From B3-G11 sp036985855 (GTDB lineage: Bacteria; Actinomycetota; Acidimicrobiia; Spongiisociales; UBA5794), in NCBI GenBank assembly GCA_036985855.1, contig BTQL01000016.1, forward strand, positions 1 through 41,012: a stretch of 41,012 nt of DNA, given 5' to 3'. The position numbers were made by a program, and so were the translations under genes. A model generated the notes under the pieces. The model saw nothing but the letters and a program-made list of their open reading frames with translations, was not told the origin of the DNA and did not search any database. Positions 16,111 through 24,022 of the stretch are shown in pieces. Within the stretch, counting starts at the first letter, position 1. Each line of letters opens with the position of its first letter.

Positions 16111-16983
16111 ATGAAAATCCTGCGATTCGGTGAGGTTGGATTCGAGCGGCCGGGGATCCTGATCGAAGAGAACACGATCCTCGATCTCGGCGACGCTGTC
16201 GGCGATCTCCTCCTGGATCCGAATTGGCCGACCGTTCGCGATCACATCCAGCAGATCGTCGAGAACTCACCGGCGGGTCTCCCTCGACTCCCCTTCGATG
16301 GTCAGCGCATAGGTCCCCCTCTGGCCCGATTCGGCAAGATCATCTGTGTGGGGCTCAACTACCGAGCGCATGCGGCCGAGGTTGGTTCGGAACCGCCTGA
16401 GGAACCTGTTCTGTTCATGAAAGCGACCGACACGATCATCGGACCGAGCGATCCTGTCGAGATCCCTCACGGCAGCACCAAGACCGACTACGAGGTCGAG
16501 CTCGCCGTTGTCATCGGCTCCCGAGCGTGGCGCCTCTCAGACCCTTCGCAATCGGTAGATCACATCATGGGTTACATGATCAGCAACGACGTTTCAGAGC
16601 GCGAGTACCAGCTCGAGCGAGGAGGCCAGTGGATGAAGGGCAAGAACTGTCCGACGTTCAACCCGTCCGGGCCCTGGATCGCAACGAATGACGAGATTCC
16701 GGATCCTCAGGATCTGGATCTCCGGCTCACCGTCAATGGTGAGGCCCGACAGAGCTCAAACACATCGGATATGGTCTTCGATGTGCAGCACCTCGTGTGG
16801 TACATCAGCCAGTTCATGGCCCTGGAACCAGGTGACGTCATCAACACAGGAACACCTCAGGGTGTCGGCATCGGACAGTCACCACCGACGTATCTCCGCC
16901 CAGGAGACATCGTCGAACTCTCGATTGCCGGACTGGGGCACCAGAGGCAGGAGTTCGTGGACGGGACGGGAGTCATACGATGA
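16111..16983 (+). CDS. Fumarylacetoacetate hydrolase (FAH) family protein, probable 2,4-diketo-3-deoxy sugar acid hydrolase
   Basis: 290 residues with the FAH catalytic fold. GLNYRAHAAE (81-90) contains the conserved His87; metal ligands Glu128 and Glu130 (DYEVELAVVIG) and Asp160 (ISNDVSERE) follow; NTGTPQGVG is the C-terminal signature. Length fits acylpyruvases and the 2,4-diketo-3-deoxy-L-fuconate/rhamnonate hydrolases, which give pyruvate plus a hydroxy acid. The ATG at 16111 is preceded by GAAAGG. The next gene, an SDR, overlaps by ATGA. This pairing matches the diketo-hydrolase branch of non-phosphorylative L-fucose/L-rhamnose catabolism: the SDR oxidises C4 of the keto-deoxy acid and the FAH enzyme cleaves it. 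The sugar itself is not determinable. Confidence 0.92.
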   Translation: MKILRFGEVGFERPGILIEENTILDLGDAVGDLLLDPNWPTVRDHIQQIVENSPAGLPRLPFDGQRIGPPLARFGKIICVGLNYRAHAAEVGSEPPEEPVLFMKATDTIIGPSDPVEIPHGSTKTDYEVELAVVIGSRAWRLSDPSQSVDHIMGYMISNDVSEREYQLERGGQWMKGKNCPTFNPSGPWIATNDEIPDPQDLDLRLTVNGEARQSSNTSDMVFDVQHLVWYISQFMALEPGDVINTGTPQGVGIGQSPPTYLRPGDIVELSIAGLGHQRQEFVDGTGVIR

Positions 16984-17750
16984 CGGAACCGGAATCGGCT
17001 TTCTCGATCGCAGGGCAGGGGATGGCCGTCATAGGTTCCGGATCGGGAATCGGTCGCGGGACAGCGGCGCTGCTAGCCGCCAGAGGTGCGCTCGTTGCAT
17101 GCATCGACTCGAACGAGTCGGCAGCCGAGACTGCCGCCAGAGACATCATCGCTGACGGTGGGGACGCTATCGCACTGAGGGCTGACGTTCGTAGTTACGA
17201 CGAGATCGACGATGCGTTCGCCGATCTGGAATCCCACGCCGGGCAGGTGCACGGGGTCATCAATTCAGCCGGTGTCACAGGGCCGACGGGCCGACGAAGC
17301 CACGAAGTCGAGCTCGCTGAGTTCGACGCCACGTACGAGATCAACCTCCGCGGCTCGCTGATCGTCAGCCAGGCCGCTGTCCGCCGCATGCTGCCCCACC
17401 AATATGGCCGCATCGTTCACGTCGCATCGATCGCGGGAAAAGAGGGGAATCCGAACATGATCGGCTACTCGGCAACAAAAGCAGGAATCATCGGCATGGT
17501 CAAGGCCCAAGGCAAGGAGTACGCGACCGATGGGATAACGATCAACGCGGTCGCCCCCGCTGTCATCGGAACCCCCTGGATCAAGTCGCTCTCGGAGGAA
17601 GTCGTCGGTTACATGACCGACCGCATCCCTATGGGCAGAGTGGGCAGCATCGAGGAGGTGGCGCAGATACTCGCCTGGATCGTATCGCCCGAGTGTTCGT
17701 TCACAACCGGTTTCACGTTTGACATTTCCGGCGGTCGAGCGACGTACTGA
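16980..17750 (+). CDS. SDR oxidoreductase, candidate 2-keto-3-deoxy-acid 4-dehydrogenase
   Basis: 256-residue classical SDR. GSGSGIG (19-25) replaces the usual TGxxxGIG, with Gly for the first Thr. Ser150, Tyr163 (MIGYSATKAG) and Lys167 complete the triad. It starts inside the FAH gene stop (ATGA), so the two are translationally coupled. That coupling is the main reason to suggest oxidation of a 2-keto-3-deoxy sugar acid at C4 to the diketo acid cut by the FAH enzyme. The generic alternative is any sugar or polyol dehydrogenase of this large family. A 233-bp gap with an isolated ACCGGT (17785-17790) follows before the next gene, so a new transcription unit may begin there. Confidence 0.88.
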   Translation: MTEPESAFSIAGQGMAVIGSGSGIGRGTAALLAARGALVACIDSNESAAETAARDIIADGGDAIALRADVRSYDEIDDAFADLESHAGQVHGVINSAGVTGPTGRRSHEVELAEFDATYEINLRGSLIVSQAAVRRMLPHQYGRIVHVASIAGKEGNPNMIGYSATKAGIIGMVKAQGKEYATDGITINAVAPAVIGTPWIKSLSEEVVGYMTDRIPMGRVGSIEEVAQILAWIVSPECSFTTGFTFDISGGRATY

Positions 17751-17983
17751 TCCTCTCGAATGGTGCCGGATCGTGCCGATAGTCACCGGTGGAGCGGTGC
17801 GCCCACTGTCCGGCTATCTCGACAAAGCAAGCCGTGGCAGAAGCCGAAATGAGAGTTGAGCGACCGTCGCTGAACTGTGTGAGTTCATCCGTCCGCCCCA
17901 AAACGCCAGAGAGCGCCAAAGGTAGGATGCCTGCGGGCGCTGCGTCACACTACGACAACCGGAATCAGGAGGCATCGCACAAC

Positions 17984-18844
17984 ATGATCATTGGAACAGC
18001 TTGGTATGGATTTCGCGGGTTCTCAGTAGAGAACTACATGGCTGCCGCGGGCGCTCTGTCCCTTCGCCACGTCGAAGTCCCCCTCTACGGGCACATCATC
18101 CATGACTACCTCTTCAACCTCCGCGACACCGCCGCACTGCGGCGCCTCGCGCTCGAGACCGGGGTTGAGATGCACGGTGGGGTTGCCGCTCTCGATCTTG
18201 CACCTCCCTTCGATATCCGGGGGTTGCCCATCAGTGAGGAGGCCGTCGAATTCAACCTGGCACTCGGACGGCGGATAATCGATGTAGGCGCTGCGCTCGG
18301 GCTCCATGTGATTCGCCTGACCGAGCCGAACATCGGCGAGGTCCACCTGCACCTCGCGGACCAATACATGGAAGAGTACGGCCACGCGCTGAGAGGACTC
18401 GGCGACTATGCCGCAGACCGCGGCATCAAGGTCGTCGCAGAGAATTACGGTCTCACGTCCCTTCAGATGAAGACACTGCTCGACGCGGCGGACCATCCCA
18501 ATGTTGGAACACTCTTCGATCCGTGCAACTATCTCCGTATCGGCGAGGACCCTGCGAAGTCGCTGTCGTTGATCGGCGACAAGGTCTTCTACTGCCACGT
18601 GAAGGACACAAGCGTCGATGACAAACGGACTGCGGAGCAACTGTTTCCTGGCTCCCGATGGAAGCCTTCGGTTGCCGTCGGGGCCGGCGACATGGATTGG
18701 GACACCGTTCTCGCGACGTTGTCCCTGAGCTATTCGGGAGTCCTCGCCATCGAGTGCGAGATGCCCGATGATGTAGTGCTGGCCACGATGCAGAGCCGAG
18801 ACTTCCTTCGCGACCGGCTCGCAGCGCTCGAAGGATCTCGGTGA
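17984..18844 (+). CDS. Sugar phosphate isomerase/epimerase-like TIM barrel (paralogue 2 of 3)
   Basis: 286 residues, close paralogue of the proteins at 1813 and 24023. Metal ligands are Glu153 (VAENYG), Asp179 (LFDPCNY), His205 (YCHVKD) and Glu257 (AIECE). The shared block FDPCNYLRIGEDP ... FPGSRWKPSVAVG is present. The ATG at 17984 is taken because the protein then aligns with both paralogues from the first residue; CAGGAGG lies upstream at rather long spacing (about 12 nt). Expected chemistry is divalent-metal-dependent ketose epimerisation or aldose-ketose isomerisation, or elimination on a keto-sugar. It precedes an enolase-superfamily dehydratase, so it may feed an isomerised acid or sugar into that step. 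Confidence 0.9.
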   Translation: MIIGTAWYGFRGFSVENYMAAAGALSLRHVEVPLYGHIIHDYLFNLRDTAALRRLALETGVEMHGGVAALDLAPPFDIRGLPISEEAVEFNLALGRRIIDVGAALGLHVIRLTEPNIGEVHLHLADQYMEEYGHALRGLGDYAADRGIKVVAENYGLTSLQMKTLLDAADHPNVGTLFDPCNYLRIGEDPAKSLSLIGDKVFYCHVKDTSVDDKRTAEQLFPGSRWKPSVAVGAGDMDWDTVLATLSLSYSGVLAIECEMPDDVVLATMQSRDFLRDRLAALEGSR

Positions 18845-18911
18845 CGAGGCAATGGCGGAATCCTCAGCCGAGGCATAGGGCGTTGCAACAACATGGGAAG
18901 GAGCCTGTGGG

Positions 18912-20090
18912 ATGAAGATCAAGAGTATCGAAACGTTTCTGATGCAAGCAGGAACTCCGGATGACCGTTGGTGGGCGACCGATGCCGGTGGGCAGCAATC
19001 GGCTCGCAACTGGCTTTTCGTGAAGGTCGTAACCGACGAGGGGATCGTTGGAATCGGGGAGTGCAGCGGATGGCCCAGGGTCATTGAGACAGCGGTCAAC
19101 GACCTGGCAACCGTACTGATCGACGAGGACCCTTTCGATATCGAGCGTCTGTGGCAGCGCATGTATGTCGCGATGATGGGGCATGGGATGACTGGAACTG
19201 TGGGCTCCGGCGCGATCACCGGGATCGATATGGCGTTGTGGGATATCAAGGGAAAGGCGCTCGGCGTTCCCGTATGGCAGTTACTGGGTGGTCTTGTTCG
19301 TGATCGAATCAAGATCTACGGCCACGCGAACACTCCAGAAGCTGCACGCCACCTGCTCGACATGGGAGTGACAGCGGTGAAGACCGGCAGTGTCGTCGAG
19401 CCCGTGCGCCGAGTCGCTGCTATCCGCGGTGAACTCGGCGGCGCCGTGGACGTGATGGTCGATCTGCACGGACCGCCCTGGATGACCGCGGCGGATGCGG
19501 CGAGAACCGCAGTTGATCTCGAGGAGTTCGACATCCTGTTCCTCGAAGACCCGGTGGCCCCGGAGAACGTGCCCGGTTTTCGCCAGGTACGGGAGAAGAC
19601 ATCGGTTCCACTCGCGGCCGGCGAGCGGGTCGCTACGATCTGGGGAGCGCGCGAGCTGCTCGAGTCTGGTCTGATCGATGTGTACCAGCCTGATACGGGT
19701 AGATCGGGTGGCATCACCCAGATGAAGAAGTTGGCAGCCATGGCGGAGTCTCGCTTCATCACGCTTGCGCCCCATTCCGGGTCACTGGGACCCGTCGCAG
19801 AGTACGCGGCCCTGCACGTTATGGCGTCGATCCCCAACGCACTCATGCTCGAGCGGATCGTGGTTGATTGGCCAGGTCGATACGAAGTGGCGAATCCGCC
19901 GCCCACCCAGGTGGACGGGACTCTTGTAGTCCCCGATGCACCCGGTCTCGGCGTTGAAATCGATGAAGAGGCGATCTTGAAGTACCCGAGCACACACAAT
20001 ATTGCGATCACAGGTGGAGGCTACGTCCCCGGAACAGAGTCCGAGACCGTGTTCTTCCAGGCTCGCAACCCGTGGGCCTCCGACCGATAG
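18912..20090 (+). CDS. Enolase-superfamily sugar-acid dehydratase (mandelate racemase subgroup, DgoD/ManD-like)
   Basis: 392 residues. Barrel motifs in order: Lys157 (TAVKTG), Asp184 and His186 (VDLHG), Glu212 (FLEDPV), Glu238 (AAGE), Asp261 (YQPD) and His288 (APHSGSLGPV). Three acidic metal ligands plus His at 186 and 288 match D-galactonate and mannonate dehydratase spacing. The reaction would be syn/anti-dehydration of an aldonate to a 2-keto-3-deoxy acid. The ATG has AAGGAG upstream. It lies 67 bp after a TIM-barrel gene and 10 bp before an RraA-like gene. With the FAH/SDR pair upstream it could supply the keto-deoxy acid for oxidative cleavage. Substrate unknown; two other enolase-superfamily proteins in the window differ in metal-ligand motifs. 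Confidence 0.9.
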   Translation: MKIKSIETFLMQAGTPDDRWWATDAGGQQSARNWLFVKVVTDEGIVGIGECSGWPRVIETAVNDLATVLIDEDPFDIERLWQRMYVAMMGHGMTGTVGSGAITGIDMALWDIKGKALGVPVWQLLGGLVRDRIKIYGHANTPEAARHLLDMGVTAVKTGSVVEPVRRVAAIRGELGGAVDVMVDLHGPPWMTAADAARTAVDLEEFDILFLEDPVAPENVPGFRQVREKTSVPLAAGERVATIWGARELLESGLIDVYQPDTGRSGGITQMKKLAAMAESRFITLAPHSGSLGPVAEYAALHVMASIPNALMLERIVVDWPGRYEVANPPPTQVDGTLVVPDAPGLGVEIDEEAILKYPSTHNIAITGGGYVPGTESETVFFQARNPWASDR

Positions 20091-20100
20091 GAGTGGCATA

Positions 20101-20823
20101 GTGAACGACCCGCCGAAACTCGACAACTCGACGAAGTCGGCTCTATCGGCGGTCAGTGTCGCTTCCATAACTACCGCACTCTTCCGACGCGGGTTTCACA
20201 ACACGTTCATTGGAGGCCTGACGCTGATCAATCCCGACGCTCAGCGGATGGTCGGGGAGGCATTCACTCTCCGTTACATACCTGCACGCGAGGACCTGGA
20301 TCGCCTTGACGTGTTTCGCGATCAGTCTCATCCCCAGCGACTAGCGATCGAGACGATCCCACCCGGAAGCGTTCTCATGATCGACAGCCGCCAGGACGCC
20401 TCGGCTGCCTCAGCCGGAGCGATTCTTCTCCAGCGGTTGGCGGTCCGCGGGGCCGCAGGTGCGGTGACCGATGGAGGATTCCGCGACACGCCAGATATCG
20501 CACGACTCCACTTTCCGGCATATCACCGCCAGCCAACTGCGCCAACCAACCTCATCAAACACCACGCGATCGACATCAACGTTGCCATCGGTTGCGGTGG
20601 CGTAGCGGTCTACCCTGGTGACGTTGTTGTCGGTGATGCCGAGGGGGTTGTGGTGATTCCATCTCATCTAGCGACGGAGGTCGCTCAGGATTGTCTCGAA
20701 ATGGAACGGTTCGAGGCGTTCGCACAAGAACAAGTCTCCGTCGGTCGCAGCATTCTCGGGCTGTATCCACCTGATGACGAAACAGCAGCCGAATACGAAC
20801 AATGGATCAGGACGAGGCAATAG
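20101..20823 (+). CDS. RraA/HMG-aldolase-like family protein (paralogue 1 of 2)
   Basis: 240 residues. GAILLQRLAVRGAAGAVTDG and the following Gly-Phe-Arg128-Asp129 form the family active site, where Arg binds pyruvate and Asp holds the metal in HMG/CHA aldolases. The family name RraA comes from RNase E regulators, but most genomic relatives in sugar-acid clusters are probably pyruvate-type aldolases or decarboxylases. The GTG at 20101 has TAGGAG at ideal spacing; the frame is open further upstream, inside the enolase gene. Its stop overlaps the next gene (TAGTG). Its presence behind a dehydratase, in a cluster that also has an FAH hydrolase, suggests a second way to cleave a keto acid, an inference. 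Confidence 0.85.
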   Translation: MNDPPKLDNSTKSALSAVSVASITTALFRRGFHNTFIGGLTLINPDAQRMVGEAFTLRYIPAREDLDRLDVFRDQSHPQRLAIETIPPGSVLMIDSRQDASAASAGAILLQRLAVRGAAGAVTDGGFRDTPDIARLHFPAYHRQPTAPTNLIKHHAIDINVAIGCGGVAVYPGDVVVGDAEGVVVIPSHLATEVAQDCLEMERFEAFAQEQVSVGRSILGLYPPDDETAAEYEQWIRTRQ

Positions 20824-21722
20824 TGGCGCAGCGAACCCGGGTGCTGATCACGAGCACGGCTGATGGCTCCGATCAACCCTGTTATCTGACGCACTCCGAA
20901 GGATTCGATAGCAGGTCAGGGTTGACTCCCTTGGTCCTGGTGCTACATCCGTGGAGTAGCGGTGTGGAACATCGGCAGGAATCCTTCGAAGCCGAGGCGA
21001 TTCGTCGAGACTGGATCCTGCTCGTTCCTCATTTTCGCGGGCGCAACGACCATCCGGACGCATGCGGGTCGATCAAAGCGCAACAGGACATACTGGATGC
21101 GGTCGAGTGGGCAAAGATCCGATTCGATGTGGATCCTCGTCGCGTCTATCTCACCGGTGCCTCTGGTGGTGGTCACATGACGATGCTCATGGCGAGTAGA
21201 CACCCCACCGTGTGGGCGGCCGCCAGCGCCTGGGTGGGAATCAGCGACCTCTCGGCATGGCATCAACGCCACGAGGAAGCCGAATACGGAGAGATGCTGC
21301 GCAAGGTATGCGGCGGGCGACCGGGAGACAGTAAGCGCGTCGACACGGAGTACCGTCAACGTTCGCCTCTCACGTTCTTGCATCGTGCCGCTCGAGTTCC
21401 ACTGGACATCGCGGCTGGGATTCACGATGGCCATCAGGGATCAGTTCCCATCCGGCATTCGCTCGAGGCATTCAACGAAACCGCCAAGGCGTCGGGCGAC
21501 ACCGTAATCGCCGAATCGGAGATCACTCAACTGAGTGCTGAGAACGGACGACTGACAGCGCCTCACGAAAGTGACCTGGTCGAAGACGAAACATTAGGAC
21601 GTGCGATCTATCTGCGTCGTCACTCCGCCTTCTCGCGCGTGACGATCTTTGAGGGCGGCCACGAAGGCATCAGCACCGCGGCCTTTGACTGGCTCTCCCG
21701 CCACATCAAACCGGAAGCATGA
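20823..21722 (+). CDS. Alpha/beta hydrolase, prolyl-oligopeptidase-like esterase
   Basis: 299 residues. VLVLHPWSSG (38-47) is the oxyanion-loop region, LTGASGGGHMT (110-120) holds nucleophile Ser114, a candidate acid lies in GIHDGHQG, and GGHEG near the C-terminus provides the catalytic His. No signal peptide is visible, so it is probably cytoplasmic. It likely hydrolyses an ester, perhaps an acyl or feruloyl ester or a lactone of the sugar handled by the cluster. I prefer the GTG at 20823, which overlaps the preceding stop as TAGTG and has GAGG five bases upstream; an ATG at 20802 without a Shine-Dalgarno sequence is the alternative. Last gene before a convergent operon 34 bp away. Confidence 0.82.
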   Translation: MAQRTRVLITSTADGSDQPCYLTHSEGFDSRSGLTPLVLVLHPWSSGVEHRQESFEAEAIRRDWILLVPHFRGRNDHPDACGSIKAQQDILDAVEWAKIRFDVDPRRVYLTGASGGGHMTMLMASRHPTVWAAASAWVGISDLSAWHQRHEEAEYGEMLRKVCGGRPGDSKRVDTEYRQRSPLTFLHRAARVPLDIAAGIHDGHQGSVPIRHSLEAFNETAKASGDTVIAESEITQLSAENGRLTAPHESDLVEDETLGRAIYLRRHSAFSRVTIFEGGHEGISTAAFDWLSRHIKPEA

Positions 21723-21756
21723 CAGAGGACCAAGGTCACATCACCCGGCGGGATGC

Positions 21757-22680
21757 TCACCCGTCCGAACTCTCCGGCAACACCCCGACCTCGACCAATG
21801 CGGCACCAACGGCATCACGGCTAGCTTCATCGAGATTGCGCCTCGGCGAGCGAACCGCGCCACCCCTGAGGCCCATGAAGTCCATCGCCGCTTTCACCAT
21901 CGCGGTGTCATCGAACATTCGGCGAGCGCGCTCGAGGGGTGCCACCTGTGCCTGAAGCCGCACCATTTCGTCCCAGTCCCGCCGAACAGCCGCTTCATGC
22001 ATCTGCAGCTCCGGTCCCGGGAGGTAGTTGAGCTGACCCGACGTGAACCCCTCGATACCCATCTGATACCGCAGGTGCAACACCCCAGGGTCGTGCTGTT
22101 TGTTGCCGATCCACACGAAGCGGTCTCCCATTTGCTGAATGGCGCGGAAGAACTCGAGCGGCTCATAACAGGGATCCTTGATCCCAAGGACTTGGTCGAT
22201 ATCGCCGAGTCGGGCGATGAACTCAGCGGGCCAAGGCTGAATCCGATACAGCAAGAACGGGAGGTCGCAGGACGCGGCAATCGCCGAGTAGTACTCGAAC
22301 GTGCCTTCAAGATCCACCGGCTCTCTCCATCTGACCTGCGGCGCCACGGCCATCATCACCTGCACGCCAAGCTGCTCATAAAGAGGAGCGAGCCGGAGCG
22401 CCATTCCAAGATTCGGTGGCAGACAGCCGATGACCAATAGCCGATCACCCACAGTGTCGAGCGCTGCACCGGCGAGGCCCTCGAGCTCCTCAGGTAGCAA
22501 GGCCTCGATCTCGCCGGTACCCCCACCGACCGCGATGACACGAACGCCCTGGTCGGCCATGAACCGCAGATTGTCCCGAAAGCCATCGAAATCGATCGCT
22601 GAGCCGTTTCCCGCCAGAAACGGCGTTACCGCGTACGCGTGGACCTCTGCCAATCGCTTCCTCATATCTATGTCAGCCAT
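21757..22680 (-). CDS. Dihydrodipicolinate synthase/N-acetylneuraminate lyase superfamily protein
   Basis: 307 residues of class I pyruvate-dependent lyases. Thr55 in GGGTGEIEA stands at the carboxylate-binding loop, Tyr145 in FLLYRIQP is the proton relay, and Lys168 in LGIKDP forms the Schiff base. Candidates are 2-keto-3-deoxy acid aldolase or 5-dehydro-4-deoxyglucarate dehydratase/decarboxylase (KdgD). The second would complete the uronate route next door, but the C-terminal half (GNKQHDP, GIEGFTSGQLN) does not look like the KdgD I remember. The ATG at 22680 has GGAG at good spacing. It is the last gene of a minus-strand set with a SelA-like PLP enzyme and a TIM barrel. Confidence 0.88.
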   Translation of the reverse strand: MADIDMRKRLAEVHAYAVTPFLAGNGSAIDFDGFRDNLRFMADQGVRVIAVGGGTGEIEALLPEELEGLAGAALDTVGDRLLVIGCLPPNLGMALRLAPLYEQLGVQVMMAVAPQVRWREPVDLEGTFEYYSAIAASCDLPFLLYRIQPWPAEFIARLGDIDQVLGIKDPCYEPLEFFRAIQQMGDRFVWIGNKQHDPGVLHLRYQMGIEGFTSGQLNYLPGPELQMHEAAVRRDWDEMVRLQAQVAPLERARRMFDDTAMVKAAMDFMGLRGGAVRSPRRNLDEASRDAVGAALVEVGVLPESSDG

Positions 22681-22791
22681 GCGAAGTTCTCCGTCTTCCT
22701 CTCTTGGACTTACATCGTGTTGGTCATCGTCACACCAGAAAAAACTCGGAACCCGACTTCACGGCGGCCATGAAACGGACGATCAGAAGTT

Positions 22792-23976
22792 TCATTGTGG
22801 GCGGTGAATCACCTCTCCATCTGACCGCGCAGTCTCGAGGAGTGCAACTATTGCTTTGGCGACGAGGCCGACTTCTCCCTGTTTCAGGGTGTCTGGAGTG
22901 ATGTAGAACACCGCAAGCGAATCTTCCTGCACAGCGATCCGTGGAACGTTCGCCCATAGCTGCTCCTGCATCTCGATCGCATCGATGCCCGTTTCAGCGA
23001 TTTCGAGTTCGATTCTCACTCGTGGAGTGGGTTGGCCCGACGAGTTTGTGTTCTCAACGCTCGCCGTCAGACCAGGGCACCGACCGACTTCGGCCACCCA
23101 TCGCGCACACGTTGCGTGGTACAACTCAATTGACGATGCCTCGTCGCTCTCGAGGTACGTCTCGAGGGCGACGAGCAGCCCGACGATCTCCTCTTTGCCG
23201 ACCTTCATGGCCCTTGCGAGACCGGTGTTCGGCGAGGCGTTGGCCACGCAAGCCGACACGTAGTTGGCGGACCCCACGATGAGGCCACTACTTTGCGGCC
23301 CACGCAGGCCCTTGCCTCCGCTGAACACGGCAAGGTCGGCGCCCATGTCGGTCGTGAACCTCCACAAGTTGTGCATCGGCGGCAGCTGAGCCGCCGCGTC
23401 GACAATCACGGGGACACCCTCGGCATGTGCAATCTCGATGGTCAGTTCAAGTGGAATCGCCGAACCGTCGAAATTCGGCTTTTCGACCCAGAAAACTGCA
23501 GCAGTTCGTGACGAGATCGCCTCGGAAAGATGCTCGGGCCGCGTACCACTCTGAGAACCGATCGTCACGATCTCGCCGCCAACGAGTTCGATAGCGGGGA
23601 GATATGGGACGTGATGACTGCGGTCGACGATCACCTCGACAGGCAGACCATCCGAAGCGGGGGGTCTTGCAACCAATTCGGCCCTGCCTCGTATCATTGC
23701 CGCTAACACGGAAAGGGCAATAGCCGCCGCGCACCCGCCGGTCACATGAGCAGCCTCGTTTCGTGTGAGTGCGGCGATGCGGCGACCGACGACTTCATGG
23801 AGTTCTGAGAGGCCGACGAAGTGCTCTGCAGCGCCGGCCATCGCCCGCACCACCGTCTCCGGCATGAGGGACCCGCCCAGGCTGGTTCGCGTCGTCGCTG
23901 CGTTGATAACACACGGAACGCCGAGCGCTGTATAGACGTTATCTGACGAATCCGTCCATTCGGGTGTCAGGCTCAT
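22792..23976 (-). CDS. SelA-like PLP-dependent enzyme (D-glucosaminate-6-P ammonia-lyase-like)
   Basis: 394 residues, fold-type I. VDAAAQLPP (192-200) holds the Asp that pairs with the PLP ring nitrogen, and FSGGKGLRGPQSSG (218-231) holds the Schiff-base Lys222. CVINAATTRTSLGGSLMP (22-39) is the N-terminal motif of the SelA/DgaE group. Bacterial selenocysteine synthase is much larger and there is no selC or selB here, so this is a metabolic SelA-like protein. Known relatives eliminate ammonia from amino-sugar acids to give keto-deoxy acids. It lies 46 bp behind a TIM-barrel gene and 111 bp before a DHDPS-family lyase that could cleave the product. The Shine-Dalgarno sequence is weak. Substrate unproven. 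Confidence 0.88.
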   Translation of the reverse strand: MSLTPEWTDSSDNVYTALGVPCVINAATTRTSLGGSLMPETVVRAMAGAAEHFVGLSELHEVVGRRIAALTRNEAAHVTGGCAAAIALSVLAAMIRGRAELVARPPASDGLPVEVIVDRSHHVPYLPAIELVGGEIVTIGSQSGTRPEHLSEAISSRTAAVFWVEKPNFDGSAIPLELTIEIAHAEGVPVIVDAAAQLPPMHNLWRFTTDMGADLAVFSGGKGLRGPQSSGLIVGSANYVSACVANASPNTGLARAMKVGKEEIVGLLVALETYLESDEASSIELYHATCARWVAEVGRCPGLTASVENTNSSGQPTPRVRIELEIAETGIDAIEMQEQLWANVPRIAVQEDSLAVFYITPDTLKQGEVGLVAKAIVALLETARSDGEVIHRPQ

Positions 23977-24022
23977 CGCGCGTCGAGAGCGGTTTCGCCG
24001 GCTAGGAGTGCGGCCCTTGTCT

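Noticed and set aside
18023..19312. 429-codon open frame on the minus strand across the TIM-barrel and enolase genes
   Set aside because: It covers two well-supported plus-strand genes and the gap between them and has no family motif.
21757..22680. Firm call of KdgD (5-dehydro-4-deoxyglucarate dehydratase) for the DHDPS-family gene
   Set aside because: Superfamily residues are clear, but the C-terminal motifs do not match KdgD as I know it; context alone is not enough.
22792..23976. Selenocysteine synthase SelA
   Set aside because: Too short for bacterial SelA and no selB, selC or selenoprotein context; it fits the SelA-like ammonia-lyase group.
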